Positions 7,788-15,012 of a DNA stretch of 17,070 bases are shown here, piece after piece (within the stretch, counting starts at the first letter, position 1; each line of letters starts with the position of its first letter). Under the pieces are notes generated by a model. That model ran no database searches, was not told the origin of the DNA, and saw only the letters and a program-made list of their open reading frames with translations. This DNA comes from Candidatus Bathyarchaeota archaeon (GTDB taxonomy: Archaea; Thermoproteota; Bathyarchaeia; Bathyarchaeales; UBA233): contig SMYP01000131.1 of NCBI GenBank assembly GCA_007050895.1, positions 1 through 17,070 of the forward strand, read 5' to 3'. Both the position numbers and the translations under genes were made by a program.

Positions 7788-8072
7788 TTAGCGTCGCGGC
7801 GCATGTAAAACTTCTATTCTTTGAACTGAGTTAAGGTGGAGGAATAATTCGCTTCTTTCTTCTCGGCTTGCTACTTGAGGTATGGGTTGAGCAATTGTTG
7901 ATCTTAAAACTACGGCTTCAGCGTCTGAAAGCCAAATTCCAGATGGTTCATGTGTAACAGCTGCTAGAATGCCTTCAAAACCGTAGGCTGGATCTAGAAT
8001 TACTCTAATTTTCTTCCCCACGTTTCTTTCTAGCATGTGAAATATGGATGGGGGCAATTTTTGCTCTGCCAT
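7788..8072 (-). CDS. Small Sm-like (Lsm fold) protein, divergent
   Basis: A 94-aa protein that I read as a divergent Sm-like domain. The evidence is GKKIRVILDPAYGFEGILAA at 19-38, which resembles the Sm1 motif (G-K-x-V-x-V-x-L, then F-x-G-x-L). It continues THEPSGIWLSDAEAVVL (40-56), like the Sm1 end. LFLHLNSVQRIEVLH at 76-90 resembles the Sm2 strand pair with the usual (I/V)-x-x-I pattern. The usual Sm2 RG/KG signature is missing. If correct, it may bind RNA as a ring. Another SH3-like small barrel is the alternative. Start ATG 8072 has a TATA-like CTTTATAGT at 8105-8113. It is convergent with Sec61-beta. Confidence 0.55.
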   Translation of the reverse strand: MAEQKLPPSIFHMLERNVGKKIRVILDPAYGFEGILAAVTHEPSGIWLSDAEAVVLRSTIAQPIPQVASREERSELFLHLNSVQRIEVLHAPRR

Positions 8073-8327
8073 ATGCTTGACTTCGCAGGGTCAGTATAAT
8101 CATCACTATAAAGATAAAACACTTGCTCCCTTTTAAGCATGTCAAATCTATGGTGCTATTGTTAAAGCAGAGGATTTACATACCTTAATTTTTATTCTTT
8201 GATGTCGAATCTTTGCACACTCCGGAGCAGGTTATAAAAAAATATGCTTAAAGGACGCAAAAAATGCATCCCTTGAATTAGCTAGCCTTTAATAATCCTA
8301 TCCAATTCATTAGAAACCCAATTTGAG
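8073..8327. promoter_or_regulatory. Divergent control region of the Sm-like gene and DUF2070 gene
   Basis: This 255-bp gap contains no supported gene. On the minus strand a CTTTATAGT box (8105-8113) lies about 37 bp before ATG 8072. On the plus strand TTATAAAAA (8232-8240) is the best TATA box for the DUF2070 gene, predicting a leader of about 65 nt before ATG 8328. The leader sequence 8262-8327 has no clear riboswitch or ribosome binding site other than GAG next to the start. Confidence 0.45.
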
Positions 8328-10157
8328 ATGGTAGTCGTGGCAACTGATGATTCGCTAAACCACTCCATGAATAATGCGCTGAAACATTACTCTTCAATGT
8401 TCTTTCTTCCTACGTTCAAAAAAGCCGTAGTTGCAGTAGCTGTTTTTTGTATAGGAGGGATTGGGCTTTCAACTTTTAGCCTTTTCTTTTCGGCTGATGG
8501 GCTAATTAGAAGCCTCTTACTTGGCGTTTCTGTCTTCGCTGCGGTACTTTTTGCTGATTATGTAATAAGTAAAATAGTCCTCGGAGGGGATGCAATTTAT
8601 GTTTTGAGAAGAACAGTTGCGCTTTCCCTTTTCTGCTGGGTTCTATGGATATTCTTCATTGTTCTCGGGGTTGTTTTCGGGGCTTTCTTTAATTTATGGT
8701 GGTGGGTCAAGCTTTGCCTTTTAGGTTTTGCCGCCGTAACGACTTTCCGTGCTGTAGTTTTTATTGCGACTTCTTCGGTAGGTTTCCTGCGACGTTTAGT
8801 AGCCTCCTTGCTTTCTCCTCTGCTTTGCATATCACCTTTTATGATTCTCTGGGCAAGCATCGATAGTAATATTACTCTCCAATTTCTGCCTTTTCTGTTT
8901 GTTTCAACCATAGCTGGCTGCTCTTTTGCTTTCTTGTTCGTTTTTCTCGTGGACCAATTGGGACGACGTACATATGGTGTGCCTTCTATGCCACTTTTTA
9001 GAGCATTCATGCTAAATTGGGTTGCAGCTCTAAACGCTCCTTTTGAAGCGTTACTAGAAGAACTGGGTGAAACTGAGGATGTGGAAGTTACTCTCATGAA
9101 ATTTGATTCTTACAAACCTAAAGCTGCGATTATAGTTCCTCTTGTTCATCCAGGACCTTTTAAAAACATTGGAAGCAGTCTTCTTCCTTCTCTGCTGAAA
9201 CGTGATTTTGAAAAAGAATTTGGCTGCGAAGCTTGTGTTCCTCTAGGAATTCTTGGTCATGAGCTTGACTTAGCTTCACAAACACAGAACCAGAAGATAA
9301 TAACTAACGTGATAGAAGCCGCCAAGTTTACTGCTTCTGCTGACATGGCAACGCCTTTCGTGAAAATCACCGAGGACTTTGTCACTGTATCCTGCCAAGT
9401 TTTCGGAAAAAGTGCTTTTCTTTCATTCACTCTCGCTCCAAAAACCACTGAAGATATGCCACAAGAGCTAGGTCACATTGTTAATGACGAAGCAAAGAAA
9501 CTCGGGCTTGAATGTACCATAGTAGTCAACGCCCATAATAGCATTAATGACGTAGTAGACGTAGAAGCATCTTTAGACATTTTACGGGATGTCGCTTTTA
9601 AATGCCTCAAGAAAGCTATTTCTCTCCCTTCTTATAAATTTGAGGTAGGTGCTTCTACAGTATTCCCCAAGACTTTCAGCTTGGAAGACGGCATGGGGTC
9701 AGGTGGAATCACTGCGGTAGTTGTTAAAGTCGCTGAACAGAAAACCGTCTATGTTGTCATTGATGGGAACAACATGATTTCTGGGTTAAGAGAAGAAATA
9801 CTTGAATCTCTCAAGTCTGAAGGTTTTCATGAATGCGAAGTTTTCACAACTGACACGCATGCGGTAAGTGCCGTAGTTTTGGGCCGCCGTGGTTACCATC
9901 CTGTAGGTGAAAACATGGATCGCAAAGAGTTGATACGTTACATTATAGAAACAGCTAATGTGGCGACTTTAAACTTGGAATCCTGTAAAGCTGGCTGCTT
10001 GCGTTTGGTGGTGCCTAAAGTTCGCGTCATCGGAGAAGCTCGACTGGCATCTCTATCTTTGCTTGTCGACAAAGCTCTTCGAAGGGCAAAACAAATAGTT
10101 GCTCCAATTTTTGTTTCAGAAGGACTCTTTTTGATCCTGTTTTTGGCGTTCCTGTAA
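8328..10157 (+). CDS. DUF2070-type archaeal membrane protein with histidine-rich cytosolic domain
   Basis: A 609-aa integral membrane protein of unknown function, matching by memory the archaeal DUF2070 family. The first 210 residues hold about six hydrophobic helices (roughly 32-54, 59-80, 97-122, 125-148, 155-177, 184-208). The rest is a soluble alpha/beta domain with conserved-looking polar motifs: VHPGPFKNIGSS around H274, LGHELD around H311, NAHNSIND around H403, GMGSGG at 455-460 and TDTHAVS around H511. A final hydrophobic stretch is at about 593-609. The spaced His/Asp residues suggest metal binding and hydrolase chemistry, which is inference. ATG 8328 is the first start; ATG 8370 would remove 14 residues and keep all helices. 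The N-terminus MVVVATDD is not membrane-like, so the later start is possible. Confidence 0.8.
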   Translation: MVVVATDDSLNHSMNNALKHYSSMFFLPTFKKAVVAVAVFCIGGIGLSTFSLFFSADGLIRSLLLGVSVFAAVLFADYVISKIVLGGDAIYVLRRTVALSLFCWVLWIFFIVLGVVFGAFFNLWWWVKLCLLGFAAVTTFRAVVFIATSSVGFLRRLVASLLSPLLCISPFMILWASIDSNITLQFLPFLFVSTIAGCSFAFLFVFLVDQLGRRTYGVPSMPLFRAFMLNWVAALNAPFEALLEELGETEDVEVTLMKFDSYKPKAAIIVPLVHPGPFKNIGSSLLPSLLKRDFEKEFGCEACVPLGILGHELDLASQTQNQKIITNVIEAAKFTASADMATPFVKITEDFVTVSCQVFGKSAFLSFTLAPKTTEDMPQELGHIVNDEAKKLGLECTIVVNAHNSINDVVDVEASLDILRDVAFKCLKKAISLPSYKFEVGASTVFPKTFSLEDGMGSGGITAVVVKVAEQKTVYVVIDGNNMISGLREEILESLKSEGFHECEVFTTDTHAVSAVVLGRRGYHPVGENMDRKELIRYIIETANVATLNLESCKAGCLRLVVPKVRVIGEARLASLSLLVDKALRRAKQIVAPIFVSEGLFLILFLAFL

Positions 10158-10171
10158 ATCAAAACAATGCG

Positions 10172-10177
10172 TTTTTT
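10172..10177 (+). terminator. T-tract terminator after the DUF2070 gene
   Basis: Six consecutive T residues 15 bp after the stop codon, in the short convergent space before the Nob1 3' end. Poly-T tracts commonly end archaeal transcripts. No stem of note precedes it. Confidence 0.4.
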
Positions 10178-10213
10178 CTGCTTAATAAATACTTCAGTAT
10201 CTTGCCTATCTCC

Positions 10214-10735
10214 TTACCCCACATCTTTTAGTTTTTTGGCTATTCTTTTAGGTTTCCTCTTCAAGGGTGTCCCACAAACTTCGCATGCCTTAGAGTTGTA
10301 ATCAGCCGGGTATCTCCTGTGGCAAGCGGGGCAGTATCTCACCCATTCAAGAAGACGACTAATGCCAAACGTAGCGAGAGGCACAAAAATTATCCCTATC
10401 TGAGCAGCAACGTTTTGTATTGAATAATCATCTGTTACAATTTGAGGATCTGCCCCTTTTGCTTTGAGTTCTAGCGCCAAAGATAGGAGGTCTAAGTCGG
10501 CTTCTGATAAGAAAAACGCGTCGCCAACCCTTTTCGCCGCCTCTCTAACTTTGCTCAAATATTCTTCGGAAGGCGCATTGATTTTCACTTTTCCGATTTC
10601 GACGGCTGCCTTAAACCGCACCCAAGACATTGAACTAGTTTTTATTTCATCTTCGACTTTAGGAACTGTAACTTGATCTTCGCTTACTGAAAATGGGTCA
10701 AATCCGACTAAAAAGGCAGATGTATCTAACACCAT
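10214..10735 (-). CDS. nob1: Endoribonuclease Nob1 (PIN domain plus zinc ribbon)
   Basis: Nob1 cleaves the 3' end of the 16S precursor in late small-subunit maturation. This 173-aa protein has the family layout. A PIN nuclease domain (1-125) carries D4 in MVLDTSAFL, acidic residues E28/E30, D80 and D82 in SEADLDLLSLA, and D102/D103 in TDDYSIQN. A zinc ribbon follows with C135/C138 (CPAC) and C151/C154 (CEVC), then a basic tail KRKPKRIAKKLK. It starts 36 bp after the NAD kinase stop on the same strand, so the two are probably cotranscribed. An in-frame TGA 36 bp upstream limits any extension. Confidence 0.92.
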   Translation of the reverse strand: MVLDTSAFLVGFDPFSVSEDQVTVPKVEDEIKTSSMSWVRFKAAVEIGKVKINAPSEEYLSKVREAAKRVGDAFFLSEADLDLLSLALELKAKGADPQIVTDDYSIQNVAAQIGIIFVPLATFGISRLLEWVRYCPACHRRYPADYNSKACEVCGTPLKRKPKRIAKKLKDVG

Positions 10736-10771
10736 GACTCGTTTGAACGGAATGCTATTTTGGATTTTTCA

Positions 10772-11626
10772 TCACGTTCCCTTAAACAGTAATCTACTTC
10801 GCAATCGATGGTAGAAATCATCTTTAAACCTAATAAAAGAAGCAACATTTTTGGAACGTGTGATCGTCAATCTAGGGTTTTTGGAGGTTACAACTTGACG
10901 GTAGTTTCCATCGATTAGAACCAGTAGCTCCTTTGGTCTAATAGCCTCAATCGTAACTTTTGAATTTGCCGAAAAAACGATTGAGCGAAAAACTGTCAGG
11001 GCGCAAATGGGAGTTAAAACAAAAGTTTCTACTTCTGGGTCCAGAACTGGACCTCCCGCCGAGAGCGAATATCCAGTGGACCCTGTTTGAGTCGAAATTA
11101 TCAACCCATCTGCTTGGCATTTCAATATTGGAATATCATTTTTGCAGATTTGCGTGTAAAGTATTTTTGAGGGTTCTCCGCCGGAAATTACCACGTCATT
11201 TAACGCATCGGGCATTGCTTCTCCATCTGCGGATACAGCAAGCTTCGCGCATTTTTCAATCTTGAAATCGCTTTTCAGTGCCCTCTCCACGGCGATGCAA
11301 GCTTCTTTTGGGTCAACTTCCGTCAGAAATCCCCGAACACCCATGTTTATGGCTAATATTGGCGGTTTTGGCTCTGGAACTGAGAGACAAGTCCTCAAGA
11401 TGGTTCCATCTCCACCTATGGTTATTATAAAATCTGTTTTCATGTTCTTGAGCGAAACCATTTTACCTGGTCCGCCAACTTTCTCCGCGATTGTATCTTC
11501 AATATAAACTTCTAACCCTTCATTTCGAAGATACTCTGCTAATTCTTTTGCTAGATCGAACGCCTGTTTCTTGTCGTAACGGGCAACTAATCCGACGCTT
11601 CTGAACACTTTTTCACACCATTTCAC
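10772..11626 (-). CDS. nadK: NAD kinase
   Basis: Phosphorylates NAD to NADP using ATP or polyphosphate, in the cytosol. It is 284 aa, standard for archaea. The catalytic GGDG motif is at 71-74 (IGGDGTILRT) with D73. INMGVRGFLTEVD is at 93-105, the ND pair of LNDVVISGG at 143-144, and the glycine-rich TGSTGYSLSAGGPVLDP at 181-197. A beta-rich C-terminal domain follows. The start codon is GTG at 11626, with no clear ribosome binding site, so a short-leader transcript is likely. It leads the nadK-nob1 pair. With nadE elsewhere in the window, both late steps of NADP formation are present. Confidence 0.95.
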   Translation of the reverse strand: MKWCEKVFRSVGLVARYDKKQAFDLAKELAEYLRNEGLEVYIEDTIAEKVGGPGKMVSLKNMKTDFIITIGGDGTILRTCLSVPEPKPPILAINMGVRGFLTEVDPKEACIAVERALKSDFKIEKCAKLAVSADGEAMPDALNDVVISGGEPSKILYTQICKNDIPILKCQADGLIISTQTGSTGYSLSAGGPVLDPEVETFVLTPICALTVFRSIVFSANSKVTIEAIRPKELLVLIDGNYRQVVTSKNPRLTITRSKNVASFIRFKDDFYHRLRSRLLFKGT

Positions 11627-11854
11627 TTAGTGATATTCTTCACTCAATTTGGGGTAGAGTCTAATGAAAGATACGTAGGTCCAAATGTGACTAAATCCGG
11701 TAGCACATTCTCACAACTAATCAAAAGCTACTGAAGATCAGTAATAAAAGAGTTTGGTAGAGATTTTCTGTTGACATTGAATTGATTCTGGAAGAGTTAA
11801 ATCATGTTATTGTAATAATAAAACTGGCGAAAAAAGTCTCTTGCCATTTTTAAA

Positions 11855-11882
11855 CAATTAACAACCATGTTGTTAGTAATTG
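11855..11882. repeat. Imperfect 28-bp palindrome
   Basis: Outer arms CAATTA (11855-11860) and TAATTG (11877-11882) are exact complements. Inner arms TAACAAC and GTTGTTA (11859-11875) are also exact, around a CAT centre. The right half carries three extra bases that break the symmetry between inner and outer arms. It could be an operator or a stem of a small RNA. Confidence 0.5.
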
Positions 11883-12046
11883 AAACTGATTTCCGTCGAT
11901 GCTTTTGTATAGTAAAACAGGTATGTTCTGAGTTATGCTCCCGTCCAAGTTCCGATTTGAGGTGAACCATTTATCGTAGAAACCTCACGTGCAAGTTATT
12001 AAAATCATTTGAAGAATGAGAATAATTGGGAAATGGTCGTACTAAA

Positions 12047-12056
12047 TCTATATATG
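12047..12056 (+). promoter_or_regulatory. TATA box of the aIF5A gene
   Basis: CTATATATGG centred near 12051, with transcription expected near 12077 and a leader of about 26 nt. That leader contains a GGTGAG ribosome binding site at 12095-12100, only three bases from the GTG start. Confidence 0.55.
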
Positions 12057-12103
12057 GGTGTTGCTTAAAATTGCTTTGAATAGATTAGATATGTGGTGAG
12101 TGT

Positions 12104-12496
12104 GTGAGCAAGCCAGTTGATGTTGGAAGTTTACGCGTTGGAGGCTACATGATAGTGGACGATCAAGCGTGCCGCATAGTGGGCATCACCAAATCAAAAC
12201 CTGGAAAACACGGTGCAGCCAAAGCGAGAATCGTTGCTATAGGTGTCTTCGATGGCGTTAAACGAAGCTTAGTTAAACCAGTTGACGCCAACGCTGAAAT
12301 TCCCATGATAGACAAGAGACCAGGTCAAGTATTCTCCGTTAATCCAAATGGAATTCAAATCATGGACTTGGAAACGTACGAGTATGTCGATGCTCCTTTT
12401 CCGGAAGAAGAAGACCTAAAATCGAAGCTTACGGTAGGAGCAGAGATAGAATACTGGAAGATACTGGGTAGAATAAAAATAGTCAGAGTGAAATAG
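12104..12496 (+). CDS. eif5A: Translation initiation factor aIF5A
   Basis: 130-aa homologue of eIF5A/EF-P, which binds near the ribosomal peptidyl-tRNA and relieves stalling. The N-terminal SH3-like domain has the exposed loop SKPGKHGAAK with K35, the residue expected to become hypusine or deoxyhypusine. An OB-fold C-terminal domain follows, ending in WKILGRIKIVRVK. The start is GTG 12104. No upstream ATG fits, and the protein begins as expected with MSKPVDVGSLRVGGYM. The gene lies just upstream of a C/D box RNA and the L3 ribosomal cluster, so this side of the window is devoted to translation. Confidence 0.96.
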   Translation: MSKPVDVGSLRVGGYMIVDDQACRIVGITKSKPGKHGAAKARIVAIGVFDGVKRSLVKPVDANAEIPMIDKRPGQVFSVNPNGIQIMDLETYEYVDAPFPEEEDLKSKLTVGAEIEYWKILGRIKIVRVK

Positions 12497-12560
12497 ACTA
12501 TAACTCTAGCCTTGTAACATCCTGTCAAAGTTTATTTTCCCGTCCAGCACAATATAATCC

Positions 12561-12624
12561 TGAAGCCAATGATGCATGAAGAGCCGTCTGAATTGTGACG
12601 ATTACAAATGGGGCTGAGGCTTCA
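12561..12624 (+). ncRNA. C/D box small RNA (2'-O-methylation guide)
   Basis: A 64-nt candidate with every element of an archaeal C/D sRNA. The outer stem is TGAAGCC (12561-12567) with GGCTTCA (12618-12624), 7 bp, perfect. Box C is ATGATGC (12569-12575), box D' CTGA (12588-12591), box C' GTGACGA (12595-12601) and box D CTGA (12614-12617). The guides at 12576-12587 and 12602-12613 are each exactly 12 nt, the strongly conserved archaeal spacing. D' and C' are 3 nt apart. The C and C' boxes each differ from RUGAUGA at one base but keep the UGA core needed for the L7Ae kink-turn. Such RNAs guide fibrillarin with Nop5 and L7Ae. It lies 64 nt after the aIF5A stop. It may have its own promoter (TTTATTTTC, 12531-12539) or be processed from the aIF5A transcript. 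Confidence 0.88.
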
Positions 12625-12909
12625 AAAATTTACCCTAAATTTTCTTATTACAAAAAAATGCCTGATGATCCACCTTTGATAGTTCCTGCGGAATCCAAAA
12701 CCCCGGTTATTTGGACCCTAATAAAATACACTATAGAACCTACAAAAGGTGAATGACTGCAAATTGTCGCTTCAGGCTTTTCTATGATAGTATATAAAGC
12801 GGTTCATATATTGTTTCAAACAAATCAGAAAATGATTAGACAGCTAAAATAGACGGTAACGTTTATTACCTAAGTTTGTCATTGCTAAAAGACGCGAAGC
12901 GGAAATAAA
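12625..12909 (+). promoter_or_regulatory. L3 operon leader region
   Basis: Between the C/D RNA and the L3 gene. A strong TATA box, TATATAAAG (12791-12799), predicts transcription from about 12822 and an 88-nt leader before ATG 12910. A second TATA-like CATATATTG follows at 12805-12813. No strong Shine-Dalgarno motif precedes the L3 start. An open frame of 53 codons, 12595-12756, overlaps the C/D RNA and is discussed as a finding. Confidence 0.55.
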
Positions 12910-13923
12910 ATGGGACACCGAAAAACTCATGCCCCTAAACATGGATCACTTGCTTATTTGCCTAGGAAACGCGCTAAAAAGCCAGTTGCAAGAATTCGTT
13001 ACTGGCCCAAGCTTGACGCGGACGCACCTAGGCTTTTAGGTTTTTCAGGTTACAAAGCGGGGATGACATACGTTTTCACTATAGAAGACCGAAAACGTAG
13101 CCCTAACTTCGGTAAAGAGGTCGTACGACCAGCAACCGTAATAGAAACTCCTCCGATACTCATAATTGGTATACGTACCTACACAAAAAACCCATATGGG
13201 CTTAAACATTTAACTGAAGCTTGGATGAAAGACCCACCAGAAGATCTTGAACGTGTGCTTGTCCTGCCAGAAAACTTTGAAACCGAGAAGATGCTCCAAA
13301 ATCTCGGCAAGCATCTTGACAAAACAACAGTCATTCGTGTAATCACAGCGACACAACCCAAACAAACCAGCCTAGCCAAGAAGAAACCTGACATAACCGA
13401 GGTCCAAATTAGCGGTGGAACAATTCCACAACAGCTTGAATATGCAAAAATGCTTTTAGGCAAAACAGTAACCGCTGAAGAAGTTTTCAAAGAAGGGCAA
13501 CATGCAGACATTGCAGCAATCACCACGGGTAAAGGCTTTCAAGGGCCAGTCAAACGTTGGGGCGTAACCCTCCTCCAACACAAAGGTCGCAAAACCAAAC
13601 GTGGCATCGCCACACTTGGTCCATGGAACCCACACCATGTTATGTATTCAGTTCCTCGTGCAGGACAAATGGGTTATCACCAACGAACAGAATATAATAA
13701 ACGGCTCCTCAAGATCGGCAAAGACGGCAAGGAAATAACCGTAAAAGGCGGCTACATCCGCTATGGTCAACTCAAAGGACCATATATACTCATAGAAGGC
13801 AGCATACCTGGGACAGAGAAACGGTTAATCCGACTACGCCACCCAGCAAGACCGCCAAGAGACACATCTGAAACACCCCCGCAAATCACTTACACATCAC
13901 TAGAATCAACTCAAGGAAAATGA
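12910..13923 (+). CDS. rpl3: Large-subunit ribosomal protein L3
   Basis: Archaeal/eukaryal-type L3 (uL3) of 337 aa, an early-assembling 23S-binding protein that reaches the peptidyl-transferase centre. The basic N-terminus MGHRKTHAPKHGSLAYLPRKR is the archaeal form. GFSGYKAGMTYV is at about 44-55 and the signature GFQGPVKRWG begins at 209, followed by the basic HKGRKTKRG segment and GQMGYHQRTEYNKR. Length is typical. It leads an L3-L4-L23-L2-S19 run with short gaps, transcribed from the TATA box at 12791. Confidence 0.98.
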   Translation: MGHRKTHAPKHGSLAYLPRKRAKKPVARIRYWPKLDADAPRLLGFSGYKAGMTYVFTIEDRKRSPNFGKEVVRPATVIETPPILIIGIRTYTKNPYGLKHLTEAWMKDPPEDLERVLVLPENFETEKMLQNLGKHLDKTTVIRVITATQPKQTSLAKKKPDITEVQISGGTIPQQLEYAKMLLGKTVTAEEVFKEGQHADIAAITTGKGFQGPVKRWGVTLLQHKGRKTKRGIATLGPWNPHHVMYSVPRAGQMGYHQRTEYNKRLLKIGKDGKEITVKGGYIRYGQLKGPYILIEGSIPGTEKRLIRLRHPARPPRDTSETPPQITYTSLESTQGK

Positions 13924-13936
13924 CGGAGACAAAACA

Positions 13937-14731
13937 ATGCCCCCTCAAAAAACCGCGAAAATCTTTGACCTCCAAGGAAAACCTATAGGCAAAACAAATC
14001 TCCCATACGTTTTCGAAACACCCTTAAGACCAGATGTCATAAAACGCGCTGTCCTCGCCATTCAATCCAGCAAGATTCAACCGCAAGGTCGAGACCCAAT
14101 GGCTGGAAAGAAAACCAGCGCAGAATCACGAGGCACGGGAATGGGCATAGCGAGAGTGCCGCGAGTGAAAGGGGGAGGGGGAAGAGCAGCTCTAGCCCCC
14201 AGCACAGTCGGTGGAAGACAGCCACATCCACCGAGATCTGAAAAGAAGATTGTTAAGCACATTCCAAAAAAAGAAGCGCGTCTCGCTTTATTCTCAGCCA
14301 TCGCAGCTACAGGTTCAAAAGCAAACGTCGCTTCTCGAGGACACGCAATTGAAGATGTTCCCCAAATTCCCCTAATAGTTACAGGTTCAATTGAGGAGCT
14401 TACTAAAACCAAAGAAGTTGAAGAGGCACTTAAAAACTTGGGTATTTTACCCGATATTTATCGTGTTAAAAACAGTCGCAAAATTCGTGCCGGCAAAGGT
14501 AAACGCAGGGGTAGAAAAATGAAGAAAGCAGTAGGACCTCTCATCGTAGTGGCTGAAGACAGAGGCTTGGTTAAAGCGGCAAGCAACATTTCAGGAGTAA
14601 CCGTTGCAACAGTTCGCACTCTTAATGCAGAGATCTTAGCACCAGGAACTCATCCAGGCAGGTTGACTTTGTGGAGCAACGGTGCGATTGAGCAGCTAAA
14701 TAAAATTTATAGTGGAGGAAAAGACACATAG
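13937..14731 (+). CDS. rpl4: Large-subunit ribosomal protein L4
   Basis: Archaeal L4 (uL4), 264 aa, a 23S-binding protein with an extended loop lining the peptide exit tunnel. The loop is seen at about residues 55-105 with AGKKTSAESRGTGMGIARVP and a run of glycines and arginines. The globular part includes EDVPQIPLIV, RAGKGKRRGRKMKKAVGPLI and the C-terminal ILAPGTHPGRLTLWS. It begins 13 bp after L3 with GGAG at 13925-13928. Its stop TAG shares one base with the GTG start of L23. Confidence 0.98.
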   Translation: MPPQKTAKIFDLQGKPIGKTNLPYVFETPLRPDVIKRAVLAIQSSKIQPQGRDPMAGKKTSAESRGTGMGIARVPRVKGGGGRAALAPSTVGGRQPHPPRSEKKIVKHIPKKEARLALFSAIAATGSKANVASRGHAIEDVPQIPLIVTGSIEELTKTKEVEEALKNLGILPDIYRVKNSRKIRAGKGKRRGRKMKKAVGPLIVVAEDRGLVKAASNISGVTVATVRTLNAEILAPGTHPGRLTLWSNGAIEQLNKIYSGGKDT

Positions 14732-14991
14732 TGGATCCTGCTGAGATAATATTTTATCCGTTGATGACGGAAGCTGCCAGCCTCATGGTTGAAAAGGACA
14801 ACAAACTCATTTTCATAGTTAATCTTAAAGCTGGCAAAAGTGAAGTGAAAAAGGCGGTTGAACAGCTGTATGAAGTCGAAGTGGATAAAGTCACTTTGCT
14901 TATAACTCCACAGGGAGAAAAGAAAGCTTTTGTCAAGCTCAAACCAGCATTTAAGGCTTCGGATGTCGCTATCAAACTTGGCATTTTGTAA
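14731..14991 (+). CDS. rpl23: Large-subunit ribosomal protein L23
   Basis: 86-aa uL23, a small alpha/beta protein at the tunnel exit that docks SRP and the Sec channel. Family features: IIFYPLMTEAASLM at the N-terminus, KLIFIVNLKAGKSEVKKAVEQLYEVEVDKV, then KKAFVKLKPAFKASDVAIKLGIL. Start is GTG 14731, overlapping the L4 stop by one base, with GGAGG at 14714-14718. This tight coupling suggests coupled translation with L4. Confidence 0.97.
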   Translation: MDPAEIIFYPLMTEAASLMVEKDNKLIFIVNLKAGKSEVKKAVEQLYEVEVDKVTLLITPQGEKKAFVKLKPAFKASDVAIKLGIL

Positions 14992-15012
14992 AATTGAATT
15001 GAGGTATGATTA

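Larger units (their letters stand above)
11627..12103. other. 477-bp intergenic region with dyads, no supported gene
   Basis: I see no credible coding frame, tRNA or C/D box RNA. The stretch holds three small dyads: TACTGA-AGA-TCAGTA (11729-11743), a TGGCGA/TTGCCA stem followed by T residues (11825-11851), and an imperfect 28-bp palindrome (11855-11882). Near the right end is the TATA box of the aIF5A gene. The stem with T-run could end a short plus-strand transcript. It lies between the divergent nadK and aIF5A genes and is longer than two promoters require. Confidence 0.45.

Noticed and set aside
8090..8107. Perfect GTGATGA (C box-like) on the minus strand before the Sm-like gene
   Set aside because: CTGA follows after only 5 nt and no second box pair or stem is present. 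It is better read as promoter-proximal sequence.
8597..9097. 166-codon minus-strand frame inside the DUF2070 gene
   Set aside because: Antisense shadow of a well-supported membrane protein. Its Lys/Arg/Thr-rich translation is what hydrophobic codons give on the opposite strand.
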